Shown one piece after another: positions 45,536-56,200 of a DNA stretch of 64,000 nt (the stretch's first letter is position 1; every line of letters starts with the position of its first letter). A program made the translations under genes and the position numbers. The stretch spans positions 1 through 64,000 of the forward strand of contig NZ_CANMAH010000011.1 of assembly GCF_947495825.1 (NCBI RefSeq), given 5' to 3'. The DNA comes from an uncultured Psychrobacter sp. (lineage in GTDB: Bacteria > Pseudomonadota > Gammaproteobacteria > Pseudomonadales > Moraxellaceae). The notes beneath the pieces are model-generated. The model saw only the letters and a program-made list of their open reading frames with translations, did no database searches and was not told where the DNA came from.

Positions 45536-46708
45536 TCACATAGACAATGCTAAATTATCACGATGCACCATGACTACGCGTTCTTCCTTATTACCAAGGA
45601 TTCTGTCAAATTGTTCAGTACGCTCTCGAGCCACTCGGCGTGCATCATTAGAAGAGAAGTTCATCTGCCCTACCGCTAAACGTTCGCCTGTGTCTTGATG
45701 AACAATCTCTACTACATCTCCTTCATCAAAGTCACCGCGTACTTCTACAACCCCAACTGGTAATAAACTTCTATTATTCTCTATCAGTGCTTTAGCAGCA
45801 CCAGCATCAATGATCAAAGTACCTGACATACGTAAATGCGCGGCTAACCACTGCTTACGTGCAATAATTTTATCAGCATCATTGGTGGTCAATAGTGTAC
45901 CGACAGCTTCACCAGACACCACGCGAGTGATGACATTGTCAATAGCACCGCTAACGATCACAGTTGGACAACCACCCATTGCTGCAAGGCGACCGGCGCG
46001 AATTTTGGTCAGCATACCGCCGCGGCCAAGCTTACCACCGTCTCCTGCAATGTCAAAAAGATAGTCAGCCATTGCACGCTCTTGACGTATCATTTTAGCA
46101 TTAGGATTGTCTCGTGGATTATCGGTAAACACTCCATCTTGATCAGTCAAGATAATATATAAGTCAGCATTAATCATAGCCGCTGACATCGCACCCAAGG
46201 TATCATTGTCACCAAACTTAATTTCATCAATCGTGATGGTATCATTCTCATTGATGACCGGGAGCACATTCCACTCTAGTAGCTGCGTCAGTGCGCCAGT
46301 GGTATTCAAATAACGACTACGATTAGACAAATCATCGTGAGTTAATAATAGTTGAGAGCTTTGTATTCCGTGTTGAATCAATGCTGACCACCACGTTTCA
46401 ATCAAACCCATCTGTCCGATAGAAGCACAAGCCTGTAATGCGGCAAGTTTTTTTGGACGCTCATCAAGGTTCATTCGTACCACGCCTTCGGCAACTGCGC
46501 CTGACGACACCAATAGCACCTCAACGCCCTGCTTGTGCAATTTAGCAATCTGTTTGGCCCACTCATAAATAGCAGTTCGATCCAGCCCCCGTCCATTATT
46601 GGTTAATAACGATGAGCCAATCTTGACAACAACGCGCTGAATATCAAAATTACGATCTTGTTTGATAAACCTTGCTTCTTCGGTCGTTTGGTCTATGTCA
46701 CCTGCCAT
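45536..46708 (-). CDS. proB: Glutamate 5-kinase
   Basis: First step of proline synthesis, ATP-dependent phosphorylation of glutamate. The amino-acid-kinase domain has VVVKIGSSLLTNNGRGLD, SSGAVAEGV, PVINENDTI and ADLYIILTDQDGVF. A C-terminal PUA domain covers about residues 290-385. The 390 aa start at ATG 46708, with AGGAG 6 nt upstream; the open frame runs 22 codons further. It follows obgE by 162 bp on the same strand, a common pairing. Confidence 0.95.
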   Translation of the reverse strand: MAGDIDQTTEEARFIKQDRNFDIQRVVVKIGSSLLTNNGRGLDRTAIYEWAKQIAKLHKQGVEVLLVSSGAVAEGVVRMNLDERPKKLAALQACASIGQMGLIETWWSALIQHGIQSSQLLLTHDDLSNRSRYLNTTGALTQLLEWNVLPVINENDTITIDEIKFGDNDTLGAMSAAMINADLYIILTDQDGVFTDNPRDNPNAKMIRQERAMADYLFDIAGDGGKLGRGGMLTKIRAGRLAAMGGCPTVIVSGAIDNVITRVVSGEAVGTLLTTNDADKIIARKQWLAAHLRMSGTLIIDAGAAKALIENNRSLLPVGVVEVRGDFDEGDVVEIVHQDTGERLAVGQMNFSSNDARRVARERTEQFDRILGNKEERVVMVHRDNLALSM

Positions 46709-46870
46709 AAAAACTCCTGTAAATTGTGGGGGTTGATTCAAAAATAATAATAGATGATCTATTTTGTCGTACAAAGACCTAATATAGCCTCATAAACAAT
46801 GACATCAAATTTGTATAAACGTTAGCAGAGAATATCAGTAAACACTACCGTTATCTTCTGCTAATATATT

Positions 46871-48368
<1,498 letters not shown>

Positions 48369-48407
48369 AACAACACCCGATAACCAAATGGAGTATCGGG
48401 TGTTGTT
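48369..48407 (-). terminator. Hairpin downstream of the GAPDH gene
   Basis: AACAACACCCGATA (48369-48382) and TATCGGGTGTTGTT (48394-48407) make a perfect 14-bp stem with an 11-nt loop. On the minus strand only TTTG follows, so it is a weak terminator or an RNA-stabilising end. It lies 91 bp after the GAPDH stop. Confidence 0.6.
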
Positions 48408-48497
48408 CTATATTGCAAACATACTAATCTGCTTAAAATGCACTCATAAGCTGTATCAAACAAAGTAGCTTAATAAAAACACATTTTCAGATAAGTT

Positions 48498-49943
48498 CTA
48501 TGCAGGAATTTGGGTATAGCTAATACCGCCCATTTGCGTCGCCAAGCGTAATACTTGCGTGCTATAACCTACTTCGTTATCGTACCAGATGTAGACTGTT
48601 GCATGATTATCGGTGACAATAGTCGCTTGCGCATCAACAATACCGACATGCTTCGTACCAACGAAGTCTGTTGATACAGCTTCTGTCGAATCGGTATAAG
48701 AGATTTGCGATTGCCAAGTACTACTATTAGCCATCTTACGCAAGAAATCATTTAATGCGTCCGCATCTTGTGGCGCTTGTTTTAAATTTAAGTTCAAAAT
48801 TGCCAAACTGACATTAGGAGTAGGTACACGAATAGCGTTACCTGTCAGTTTACCGCTCAGCTCTGGTAATGCTTTGCCAACCGCTTTAGCAGCGCCAGTG
48901 CTAGTAATCACCATGTTTAATACTGCACTACGACCACGACGATCAGACTTATGATAATTATCAATTAAGTTTTGATCATTAGTAAACGAATGAATCGTTT
49001 CAACATGACCGTTTTCAATACCATACTCATCGTTTAATACTTTTAACGTTGGCGTAATAGCATTGGTCGTACAACTTGCAGCACTAACGATAGTGTCCTC
49101 ACCGACAGTGTCGTTATTGACACCATAAACGACGTTTTTGATGTCTCCGCCCGCAGGAGCAGTTAATAGTACTTTATTTACACCTTGCGACTGTAAATGT
49201 TTGCCTAGGCCTGCCTCATCTTTCCATATACCTGTATTATCAATTACTAACGCATTATCGATACCATAAGCTGTGTAATCAATCTCACTTGGGTCATTGG
49301 CATAAATCACTTGTACAAAACGACCATTGATAACCATACCATTGTTATCATCGTCAACGCTTACACCGCCTGTAAAGCTACCATGAATTGAATCACGCTC
49401 AAGTAACGACGCACGCTTGGCAAGGTCCCCTGCAGCAGCTGGACGTACTACGATCGCTTTTAGTTGTAAACCCTTTTTGCTAGATGCTTGCGACAGCAAT
49501 AAACGTGTCAAAATACGTCCAATACGTCCAAAGCCATATAACACAACGTCAGTAGTACCGTTTTGTGCAGATTTATCATCACCAACTTCTTGTAAAGCCG
49601 CTTGCAAATCAGTGTCATTGGCGATCAATTGACCAACATCCACACGTGCTGATTGAATATCGCTACTAGAAGCCAATTCTTTAACCATTTCTAAAGTATC
49701 AGCAATAGCAATAGGTTTACCGTTTTGCTCACGAGTAGCGGCTTTTTGATGTAGCGCTAATACTTGACCAACTGAAGTCGTATCAAGTGTCTCGCCGAAC
49801 AAAGTAACTTGTACGTCTTTTTCATTATAGAGTTTGTTTAACAGTCCAATTAACTCAATGGCTTGTTGTTCTTGATCGTTGTAACTATTTAGACGATCTT
49901 GATGTAATTGGCGTAAGGTATTAGCTTGGCTCACGAGGAACAT
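48498..49943 (-). CDS. gap: Long-form glyceraldehyde-3-phosphate dehydrogenase
   Basis: NAD(P)-dependent oxidation of glyceraldehyde 3-phosphate, or the reverse in gluconeogenesis. The Rossmann motif VVLYGFGRIGRILTRLL begins near residue 133, after an N-terminal extension of about 130 residues with helix-forming segments (QEQQAIELIGLLNKLYNEK). The catalytic Cys is in SAASCTTNAITPTLK (near 288). The His and Arg substrate segments (ETIHSFTNDQNL, KSDRRGR) are intact. Long GAPDHs of this type occur in Pseudomonas and Acinetobacter; their role is probably gluconeogenic. Coenzyme preference cannot be read safely. Confidence 0.9.
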   Translation of the reverse strand: MFLVSQANTLRQLHQDRLNSYNDQEQQAIELIGLLNKLYNEKDVQVTLFGETLDTTSVGQVLALHQKAATREQNGKPIAIADTLEMVKELASSSDIQSARVDVGQLIANDTDLQAALQEVGDDKSAQNGTTDVVLYGFGRIGRILTRLLLSQASSKKGLQLKAIVVRPAAAGDLAKRASLLERDSIHGSFTGGVSVDDDNNGMVINGRFVQVIYANDPSEIDYTAYGIDNALVIDNTGIWKDEAGLGKHLQSQGVNKVLLTAPAGGDIKNVVYGVNNDTVGEDTIVSAASCTTNAITPTLKVLNDEYGIENGHVETIHSFTNDQNLIDNYHKSDRRGRSAVLNMVITSTGAAKAVGKALPELSGKLTGNAIRVPTPNVSLAILNLNLKQAPQDADALNDFLRKMANSSTWQSQISYTDSTEAVSTDFVGTKHVGIVDAQATIVTDNHATVYIWYDNEVGYSTQVLRLATQMGGISYTQIPA

Positions 49944-50219
49944 CCTTATGGTCAGTAAAATGTGTTTGTAAGATACAGAAAGCTATATAAGTACTAAAAA
50001 CTTGCAAACTGAATGAAACGCTACGTTGAATATTGATACTTACTTATTGATGATTGTATTCTGTAGTAGGTTTATAGGCTCTATGACTGTATTTGTCATA
50101 GGTTTTAATTGGGGTATATTTTAGCTCAAAATGCCTGATTTTGCTAGTGATAACCGTTATTACTAACGTTTGATATCAATCATGTATCCTTTTCGACAGA
50201 ATCTATGTTTATAAATAAT

Positions 50220-50248
50220 AAAAAGACAACCTAATAGATTGCCTTTTT
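50220..50248 (-). terminator. Terminator of the lipocalin gene
   Basis: AAAAAGACAA (50220-50229) pairs with TTGCCTTTTT (50239-50248) around one A/C mismatch, with a T-run on the minus strand. It lies about 92 bp after the lipocalin stop. The remaining DNA between here and the GAPDH gene shows nothing I recognise. Confidence 0.7.
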
Positions 50249-50340
50249 ATCTATCTAGTAAACTAAGTTGATATTGACTATGAAGTTCGCTATGAGTAAA
50301 CAGCAGACTTGCTAATCATGTAATCAGTTTTTATCTGGCA

Positions 50341-51273
50341 TTAAGGGACTAAATTTACTGTTTGATTACGATGGTTTGTCAGTTTAAAGGGTTTTAAATC
50401 ATAACCTTGTTGCTGAGCAATTTGTCGATAATTTGCATAACTCTCTTGTGAAATATTCGGCGAACGAGCGAGAAGCCACAAATATTCTTTATCTGGTGTG
50501 CCAACCAATGCTGTTTGATAATTGGGATCATGTGCCAACACCCAATAATCAGCGCGGCCAACAGGTAACCAGCGAATCCATGAAGGTAAAAAAGTAACAT
50601 TAAGCTTACTACCTGTATCGTCTACAGGCTTTGCAAGTCCTTCAGCAGTAACTGGTTTGCCCTCTTCGTCAATACATTGATTTAATACTGTAATGCCAGT
50701 ATCCTCCCCTCTAGGAGTATAAGTAGCAGTCACATCACTGGCACAGTTACGCTGGAAATACATCGGTAAACGCCCGATTTCGTACCATTTTCCACTATAT
50801 TTCTTCAGATCAAGATTATCTACTGTGGTTGGTTCGGTAGCTGGTTTATAAATAATAGCAGAAGGGTTAATATCTATAGTCGTATTCGTCTTATCTGCGT
50901 CTACTTTATCAGCACCTACAACACTTGCATTGGTTTCTGACGCAGGCGGTGTTGCAGCATAAGCAGAAAATGCAGCCAACGGTACGATAATCGCTAGCGC
51001 TATTCCAGTATGTTTGATAAGACTATTCATAAATACACGCTCCGGTACTTCATCATTTAAATATGTAGAAGTAAGATCATTATCTATTGATCTTTCGTCC
51101 TCTGAGAGCAAATGTCTGGCTCTATTGTAGTTAGCATCGTTACTAGCATTGCTCGCTACTCGTGTATTATCATCTCTTAAACGCCCATCAAACGATTGAT
51201 GATTTTGCCCCGACTGAGAACCGGCTGCCTGTATGTCAGAATATTCTGACGTAGGTAACTTGTTGGTTTTCAT
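50341..51273 (-). CDS. Lipocalin (Blc-like)
   Basis: A lipid-binding beta-barrel protein of the bacterial lipocalin family. The first signature is LKKYSGKWYEIGRLPMYFQ with G-x-W; RADYWVLAHDPNYQTALVG and YLWLLARSPNIS follow, as in Blc. Directly before the barrel is a typical signal peptide (MNSLIKHTGIALAIIVPLAAFSAYA), beginning at an internal ATG (51030) that has CCGGAG 9 nt upstream. The frame stays open for 81 further polar codons to ATG 51273, which lacks a clear ribosome binding site. The secreted 229-aa form is mechanistically simpler; the full 310-aa form would have an internal membrane segment. There is no lipobox Cys, unlike E. coli Blc, so it would be soluble and periplasmic. Confidence 0.85.
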   Translation of the reverse strand: MKTNKLPTSEYSDIQAAGSQSGQNHQSFDGRLRDDNTRVASNASNDANYNRARHLLSEDERSIDNDLTSTYLNDEVPERVFMNSLIKHTGIALAIIVPLAAFSAYAATPPASETNASVVGADKVDADKTNTTIDINPSAIIYKPATEPTTVDNLDLKKYSGKWYEIGRLPMYFQRNCASDVTATYTPRGEDTGITVLNQCIDEEGKPVTAEGLAKPVDDTGSKLNVTFLPSWIRWLPVGRADYWVLAHDPNYQTALVGTPDKEYLWLLARSPNISQESYANYRQIAQQQGYDLKPFKLTNHRNQTVNLVP

Positions 51274-51579
51274 AAAAATACCATGATTTTTTAAGTTAAT
51301 AATCTTGTTTATTAAATAATATAAAAATATAGTTAAATAAGATAAGATTTACACTAGTTTGCTTATCCTATGCTTTCGACTATTATAATTTTCACCTGTA
51401 ATATTAAAGATATGACAGCAGTCAAAACAGTGTAGCAATGTAGGGAAAAGCAACCGTTTGTAAATAACATAGTCTTTATTAGTAATACTAAATACATAGT
51501 AACTGGTATGTAAATTAGTTAACAAAAAATGATAATCAAATGGTGAAAAATAAAACGATACTATTTCTTATTCGCCCCA
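51274..51579. other. Intergenic region between the Nudix fusion gene and lipocalin gene
   Basis: About 300 bp of AT-rich DNA, presumably carrying the lipocalin promoter. No gene, repeat or clear terminator was seen. Confidence 0.4.
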
Positions 51580-52665
51580 TTAAAGAAACTGCCGGATACC
51601 AGCTATACTCGTGGCACCATACTGCGTTGCTTGCATGAATAACTTTGGCGATAATCCACCTAAGCCAATGACAGGCATGTCTGCAAGTGCTGCTAGATCT
51701 GACCATGCTTCCCAACCTAAAGGCTTAGCATCAGGATGCGTTTGAGTGGCCAATACAGGGGATAAGAAAATACCCATTACTGGCGGCTCCTGTCGTTCTA
51801 AACGGTGTCTAGCGAGTTTATTGGCTACATAGATGCTATTTGCATCGTGACAACTTATTATTAATGGATGAGATAAATCTCGCAATTGAACAGAAGCGAG
51901 ATTATCTTTAACTTCTTGGGACCATTGCAGTAATGATGTTTGTGTTAAATGACGGGCCACGATTTGATGATTGGTCGTTGAATAATGATCGTTTAAGCAA
52001 TGATGACTAACGTCATTAGGCACAATAACCTGAATATCTAGTCGCTGGCTCATTAGTTGCTTTGCAATATTCTCGAAGCGTGTGTCCTTGACTCGAATAT
52101 AAACCCAAGCATTTGGCTCTATGTGATCTTGATGGTATTTTAACCATGCCGGTGCGGTATCAGGGTATGCATGGAAATATGACAAAGGATAAGTAATCGC
52201 TATCTTTGAAGGTAAGCGTAGCCATTCAAGAATCGTTTTGTTGGCAGCTGGCAAGTTGTAATCCCCTGCTAACAGCTCAGACTTATTGGCCCAAGTCAAA
52301 GCTTGTCCCTCCAAACCATAACCATGATGCCTATACTTATCATACTGCTGAGTGGTCAGCTCAATACGATAAACTTGTAAACTTACCTTTTTATCACCGT
52401 AATCATGGTGCAATCGCCCAAGTTTAACGATCGTATTATTATGAATGTCAATACCTGTCTCTTCAGCGACTTCTCGTACTAGTGCTTGACTCGTCGTTTC
52501 GTGGGCATCTATTTTTCCACCTATAAACTCATAGCGATTGCCTTGATGTTGAGACTGGTTTCGAAATCCAAGCAAGTATTTATTTTTGTAGTGAATAACA
52601 GCAATGGCGACATTAACAGTGACGCTCGTATTATTGATCGGTTGTTTTGTCGATTGGTTTAGCAT
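51580..52665 (-). CDS. Nudix hydrolase fused to a thiamine-phosphate-synthase-like domain
   Basis: A 361-aa two-domain protein. Residues 15-140 form a MutT-type Nudix domain; the Nudix box at about 50-72 is complete, with G50, E56 and the REVAEETG core. A second domain (about 155-361) resembles a ThiE-type TIM barrel: VYIRVKDTRFENIA, LIISCHDANSIYVANK in the position of the usual HLGQEDL-type motif, PVMGIFLSPVLATQTHP, and the phosphate-binding ADMPVIGLGGLSPKLF. The combination is known in pseudomonads and relatives, where it is thought to sanitise oxidised nucleotides. Whether the ThiE-like half is active is doubtful, because the typical pyrophosphate-binding residues are not obvious to me. 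Confidence 0.85.
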   Translation of the reverse strand: MLNQSTKQPINNTSVTVNVAIAVIHYKNKYLLGFRNQSQHQGNRYEFIGGKIDAHETTSQALVREVAEETGIDIHNNTIVKLGRLHHDYGDKKVSLQVYRIELTTQQYDKYRHHGYGLEGQALTWANKSELLAGDYNLPAANKTILEWLRLPSKIAITYPLSYFHAYPDTAPAWLKYHQDHIEPNAWVYIRVKDTRFENIAKQLMSQRLDIQVIVPNDVSHHCLNDHYSTTNHQIVARHLTQTSLLQWSQEVKDNLASVQLRDLSHPLIISCHDANSIYVANKLARHRLERQEPPVMGIFLSPVLATQTHPDAKPLGWEAWSDLAALADMPVIGLGGLSPKLFMQATQYGATSIAGIRQFL

Positions 52666-52877
52666 AGCCCTGTCCTATATCAATTCTCTTATGTCGTTAT
52701 TCTCGTAACAGCTCTATCGTAGCGTTTTGCAAAATTACTATAAAAAGCTGCTTACCTAAAAGGCAGCTAAGTTTATTTAAAATTTCGCTCGAAACATCTC
52801 TAATCATTATCTGGATCTGGGAAATGGTTAATTTAGATAAGTTTACATAATAACTGCATTTTATTTTATCAATGGCC

Positions 52878-52906
52878 TTGCAAATTTTCTTAATGTAAAT
52901 GATAAT
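52878..52906 (+). promoter_or_regulatory. Promoter of hemP
   Basis: TTGCAA (52878-52883), a 17-bp spacer and GATAAT (52901-52906). The -10 element lies inside the Fur box. Transcription would start near 52913, leaving a leader of about 50 nt. Confidence 0.65.
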
Positions 52907-52913
52907 TATTATC
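52895..52913 (+). promoter_or_regulatory. Fur box upstream of hemP
   Basis: The 19 bp match the E. coli Fur consensus at 16 positions, including the uninterrupted GATAATTATTATC (52901-52913). Because it covers the -10 element, Fe-Fur should repress transcription when iron is plentiful. Confidence 0.85.
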
Positions 52914-52963
52914 GTTGGAATTTATTAGTATTTACCCCATCATTTAATTGAAAGGAATTCGCT

Positions 52964-53128
52964 ATGAGTATGGTCATCTCTCGCTATTTAAACTACCGTG
53001 AAAATCGTTTGCCTACCTTGCAATCGCAGCACTTATTTGCTCTAACCAAAGAGGTACGTATTGAGCATGAAGGCGAGGAGTACCGCTTGCGCTTGACTCG
53101 TAATAACCGCTTAATTTTGACCAAATAA
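52964..53128 (+). CDS. hemP: Hemin uptake protein HemP
   Basis: A 54-aa protein of the HemP/HmuP family. The conserved C-terminal half is plain: LFALTKEVRIEHEGEEYRL followed by RLTRNNRLILTK, the family's closing motif. The N-terminal half is variable in this family. AAAGGAATT lies 6-14 nt before ATG 52964. The gene is controlled by a promoter overlapping a Fur box and is closed by a 16-bp-stem terminator, so it forms a single-gene transcript. In other proteobacteria HemP relatives regulate or assist hemin receptor expression; no receptor or TonB gene is adjacent here. Confidence 0.9.
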   Translation: MSMVISRYLNYRENRLPTLQSQHLFALTKEVRIEHEGEEYRLRLTRNNRLILTK

Positions 53129-53138
53129 TTTAACTGCT

Positions 53139-53178
53139 CCAATAAAAAACGCCTTTTGATAGAGGCGTTTTTTATTGG
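53139..53178. terminator. Bidirectional terminator between hemP and tamB
   Basis: CCAATAAAAAACGCCT (53139-53154) pairs perfectly with AGGCGTTTTTTATTGG (53163-53178), a 16-bp stem with an 8-nt loop. A6 and T6 tracts inside the stem suit termination of convergent hemP and tamB. Confidence 0.92.
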
Positions 53179-53268
53179 AAAACAGTGAGTGCTGGTTATT
53201 TATAGCAACCTCTTATCATAGTTTACAACCACAGCCATTTTTCAACATAGTATAAAGAGCGCTGCTCT

Positions 53269-56200
53269 TTAAAATTGCCAGCTGTAGACGACATCTACGG
53301 CGTTTTCGGCTGCAGAAGTTGCCTCGACATAAATACGGCGTGTCAATTGATAACGAATAGACAAGCTATTTTGAGCGTTAAACACCCCAACTCCGTAGCG
53401 GATGTACAAGTCAGGAGTAACGTAACCTGTGACATTGACGTTGGTATCTTCGCTACTACCTGAGGCATCGACAGTGAGGCCTTGCAGACCAAAGGCCTGA
53501 CCTATCTGATTGGTTAAACCACGTGTACCGCTCAAACCAAAGCTCAATCCGGCTGCAGCTAAGTTGTTGGTTACCTGAGATTTAAAGCCTTGCTCACTAA
53601 TTTGCGTCGCGCCTGTGTTGTTAATACGGCCCGTTACCAAGGCGTTCATCGCCCGCTGCTGAGTAAGTCCAGCATTATTAAAGACGATGATATTTGGATT
53701 TTCTGTATCTCCCTTAACCCGTAGACCAACTGTCTTACCATCGATAATCTTGACAGCTTCGATACTAAGATTTGGCTTCATTACATCGCCATTGAAACGC
53801 ACCTGTCCATAATTTAGCTCTAAATTCTGACCGAAAGCATCAATACTGGTACGGCGAGATACTTGCACGACCCCTTTAGCACGCATGATGCCAGTACCGC
53901 TCTGATTAATATTGAGAGCTCCGGCTAAAGGAATAACAGCGCCAAAGCCACGGAAGTTGATATCATCACCTAAATCGATACCGATATCAGCGTTAATAGA
54001 CCAAGGTTTTGACACCGCCAAAACATCTTCAATATTACCGATTAAACGACGGTCGATGACGATAGCATCTTCGGTTTGAGTAATAATATCTTCACTAGCC
54101 TCAGGAGGACGAATAGTCGCCGAGGGTACACTGACTGCACCTTCAATATTAACGTAGCGATCGCCTGGGCGTATTATGATGTCAATATCAGGATTGACTT
54201 CCGCCAATAATAACGGTGGCTGCGTTAACACCAATCTTTCACCTACAATACTCAGCTTAGCTTGTAGTTTTTGTTGCCAATTAACGGTTCCAATCAATGT
54301 ACCTGAGCCTGTACCACTATTAAACTTGCCATCGATGGTGGCTTGAGTACCCCGAATTTTGGCATCTATATCAACGTCGGTTAGGTTAACAGGTAAATCA
54401 AGCATGGCTATACGGCCATCTGCAAGCTTTACGTCGCCATAAAATTGCGGCTTGGTTAGGGTGCCACCAATGCCACCTGCCATGGTAATATTACCTTCAA
54501 GTACACGCATTCCTGGGAAAAACGGCTTTAGAACAGCAAGATTGAGCTCATTAAGTACCAACGCTCCTGAGATTGGTTTGGGCGTTTTGTATGGGTCTAC
54601 AATGACTTCAGCGTAACCGCGAGCGCCATTGCCAGTATTAATATCTGCGCGCAGCTTTAATCCTTCAGGCACTGATAATGCGATGAGCGACACACGCTCG
54701 TAAGTCAAGGTTACAGGTGCAACATCACCATCTTGAATGAGACCTATTTTACCATTGTCAGAATATAGCGTCGTATTGATAGTAGGCGGTTTGCCACGCT
54801 GCCAACTCACAACGGCTTTACCGTTGATCTGGCCATGCCAATCGATATCTTCAGGTAAAAATACTGAAAACAATGATGTATCAAGCTTTTGTAAAGCCAG
54901 ATTCACTTTGCCACCAGCGGCTGAAGCTATCAGGTTTTCGCGCAAACACAACTTACCAGTCTGATCCTCTGCTTGCCAGCAATGTGCTGCCAACTGCACT
55001 TTTAGATCAGTTGTACCACTATTCTGCGGCTTTGGTAAGTTGACAATGACCTGCGCAGGCTGTAACTGGTTTAAGGTTGCGTACTGTGATTGAATACGTC
55101 CCTTACCTATCACCCCTGACCAACTCAACTGATCACGATCAAAACCACCTTTTAATCGTGTTGAGATGTTTAGTTTTTCATTGGCCATCTTCAGGTTGAC
55201 GACATGCTTTTGCTCAGTACCATTAAATGAGGCATCGACGTTTTTAAAACTTTGTCCAGCTGCATCTAAGCCTTCTGCACTGATAATTAGTTGACTAGGA
55301 CTATTGGCTAAATTTACAAGCTTACCGCGTACACGGCCTTGACGTAAGACAAATCCAGGCAATGCGATACGTTCACCTACCAAATCTATATAGATCGTCG
55401 GCAACGCCTGACCTGCTGGCTGCGATAAGGTCGCACCGCCAGTAACTTTACCCGTAAGCTTGTCAGAAAGTTGATCGAGACTGGTAATATTGATCTTCGT
55501 TTGTAGCTGCTTGGCATTGCCATTGGCCGTTAGATAATTATCTCCCCATCGTAGTACTAAGTTGTTTGCATTTAGATTTTCGATGAGGGCGTTGATTTGC
55601 TGATACTGTGACTCAACGTCTTGTGCTTTTAGACGCTCAAAATAGTTGGCTAAATTTTCTGGCAAATTTAATTTAGCTGTCAAGCTACCTTTGGCGCTCA
55701 AAGGCTGACCTTTTAGAGTACCGTTTAAGTCAATTTGTCTTAGATTGATAATTTGCTGCGCTTTACGCCAGCTGCCATCTGTTTTTATGCTGCCAGTAAT
55801 CGTACTTGGGGTATCTTTTAAGAAGTAACCTAGATTAAAGCGATCCATTACCGCACTAATATCCCATGCAACTCCTTTACTCACATCAACCGACCCTTGA
55901 GCGTCAATACTACCCGCTGTACCTACATGACGAAAACGCTTGATACGAATGAGCTGTGAGTCTCCATTGGCATCAATGGTCAGTTTGCCAGCAGGTAGCT
56001 GTTTGGCATCTAGCACACCATCGAAATTTACAGCAAAGCGTTGTAGTTTGCCCGGTTCATCAGGACGGTTTTTGGACGCAGATTGCCACTGCCCACTGGT
56101 GTTCAAATCACCAGTAAGAATGGCAGGGTTGTTCGGTAAAAAATAACCCAAATCAAAATTATTAAAGCGCCCGTTTACTGTCCAGCCAATATCTTGGCGT

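Noticed and set aside
51580..52963. TPP riboswitch near the ThiE-like gene
   Set aside because: No THI-box-like sequence was found on either strand around the gene, and the domain may not make thiamine phosphate.
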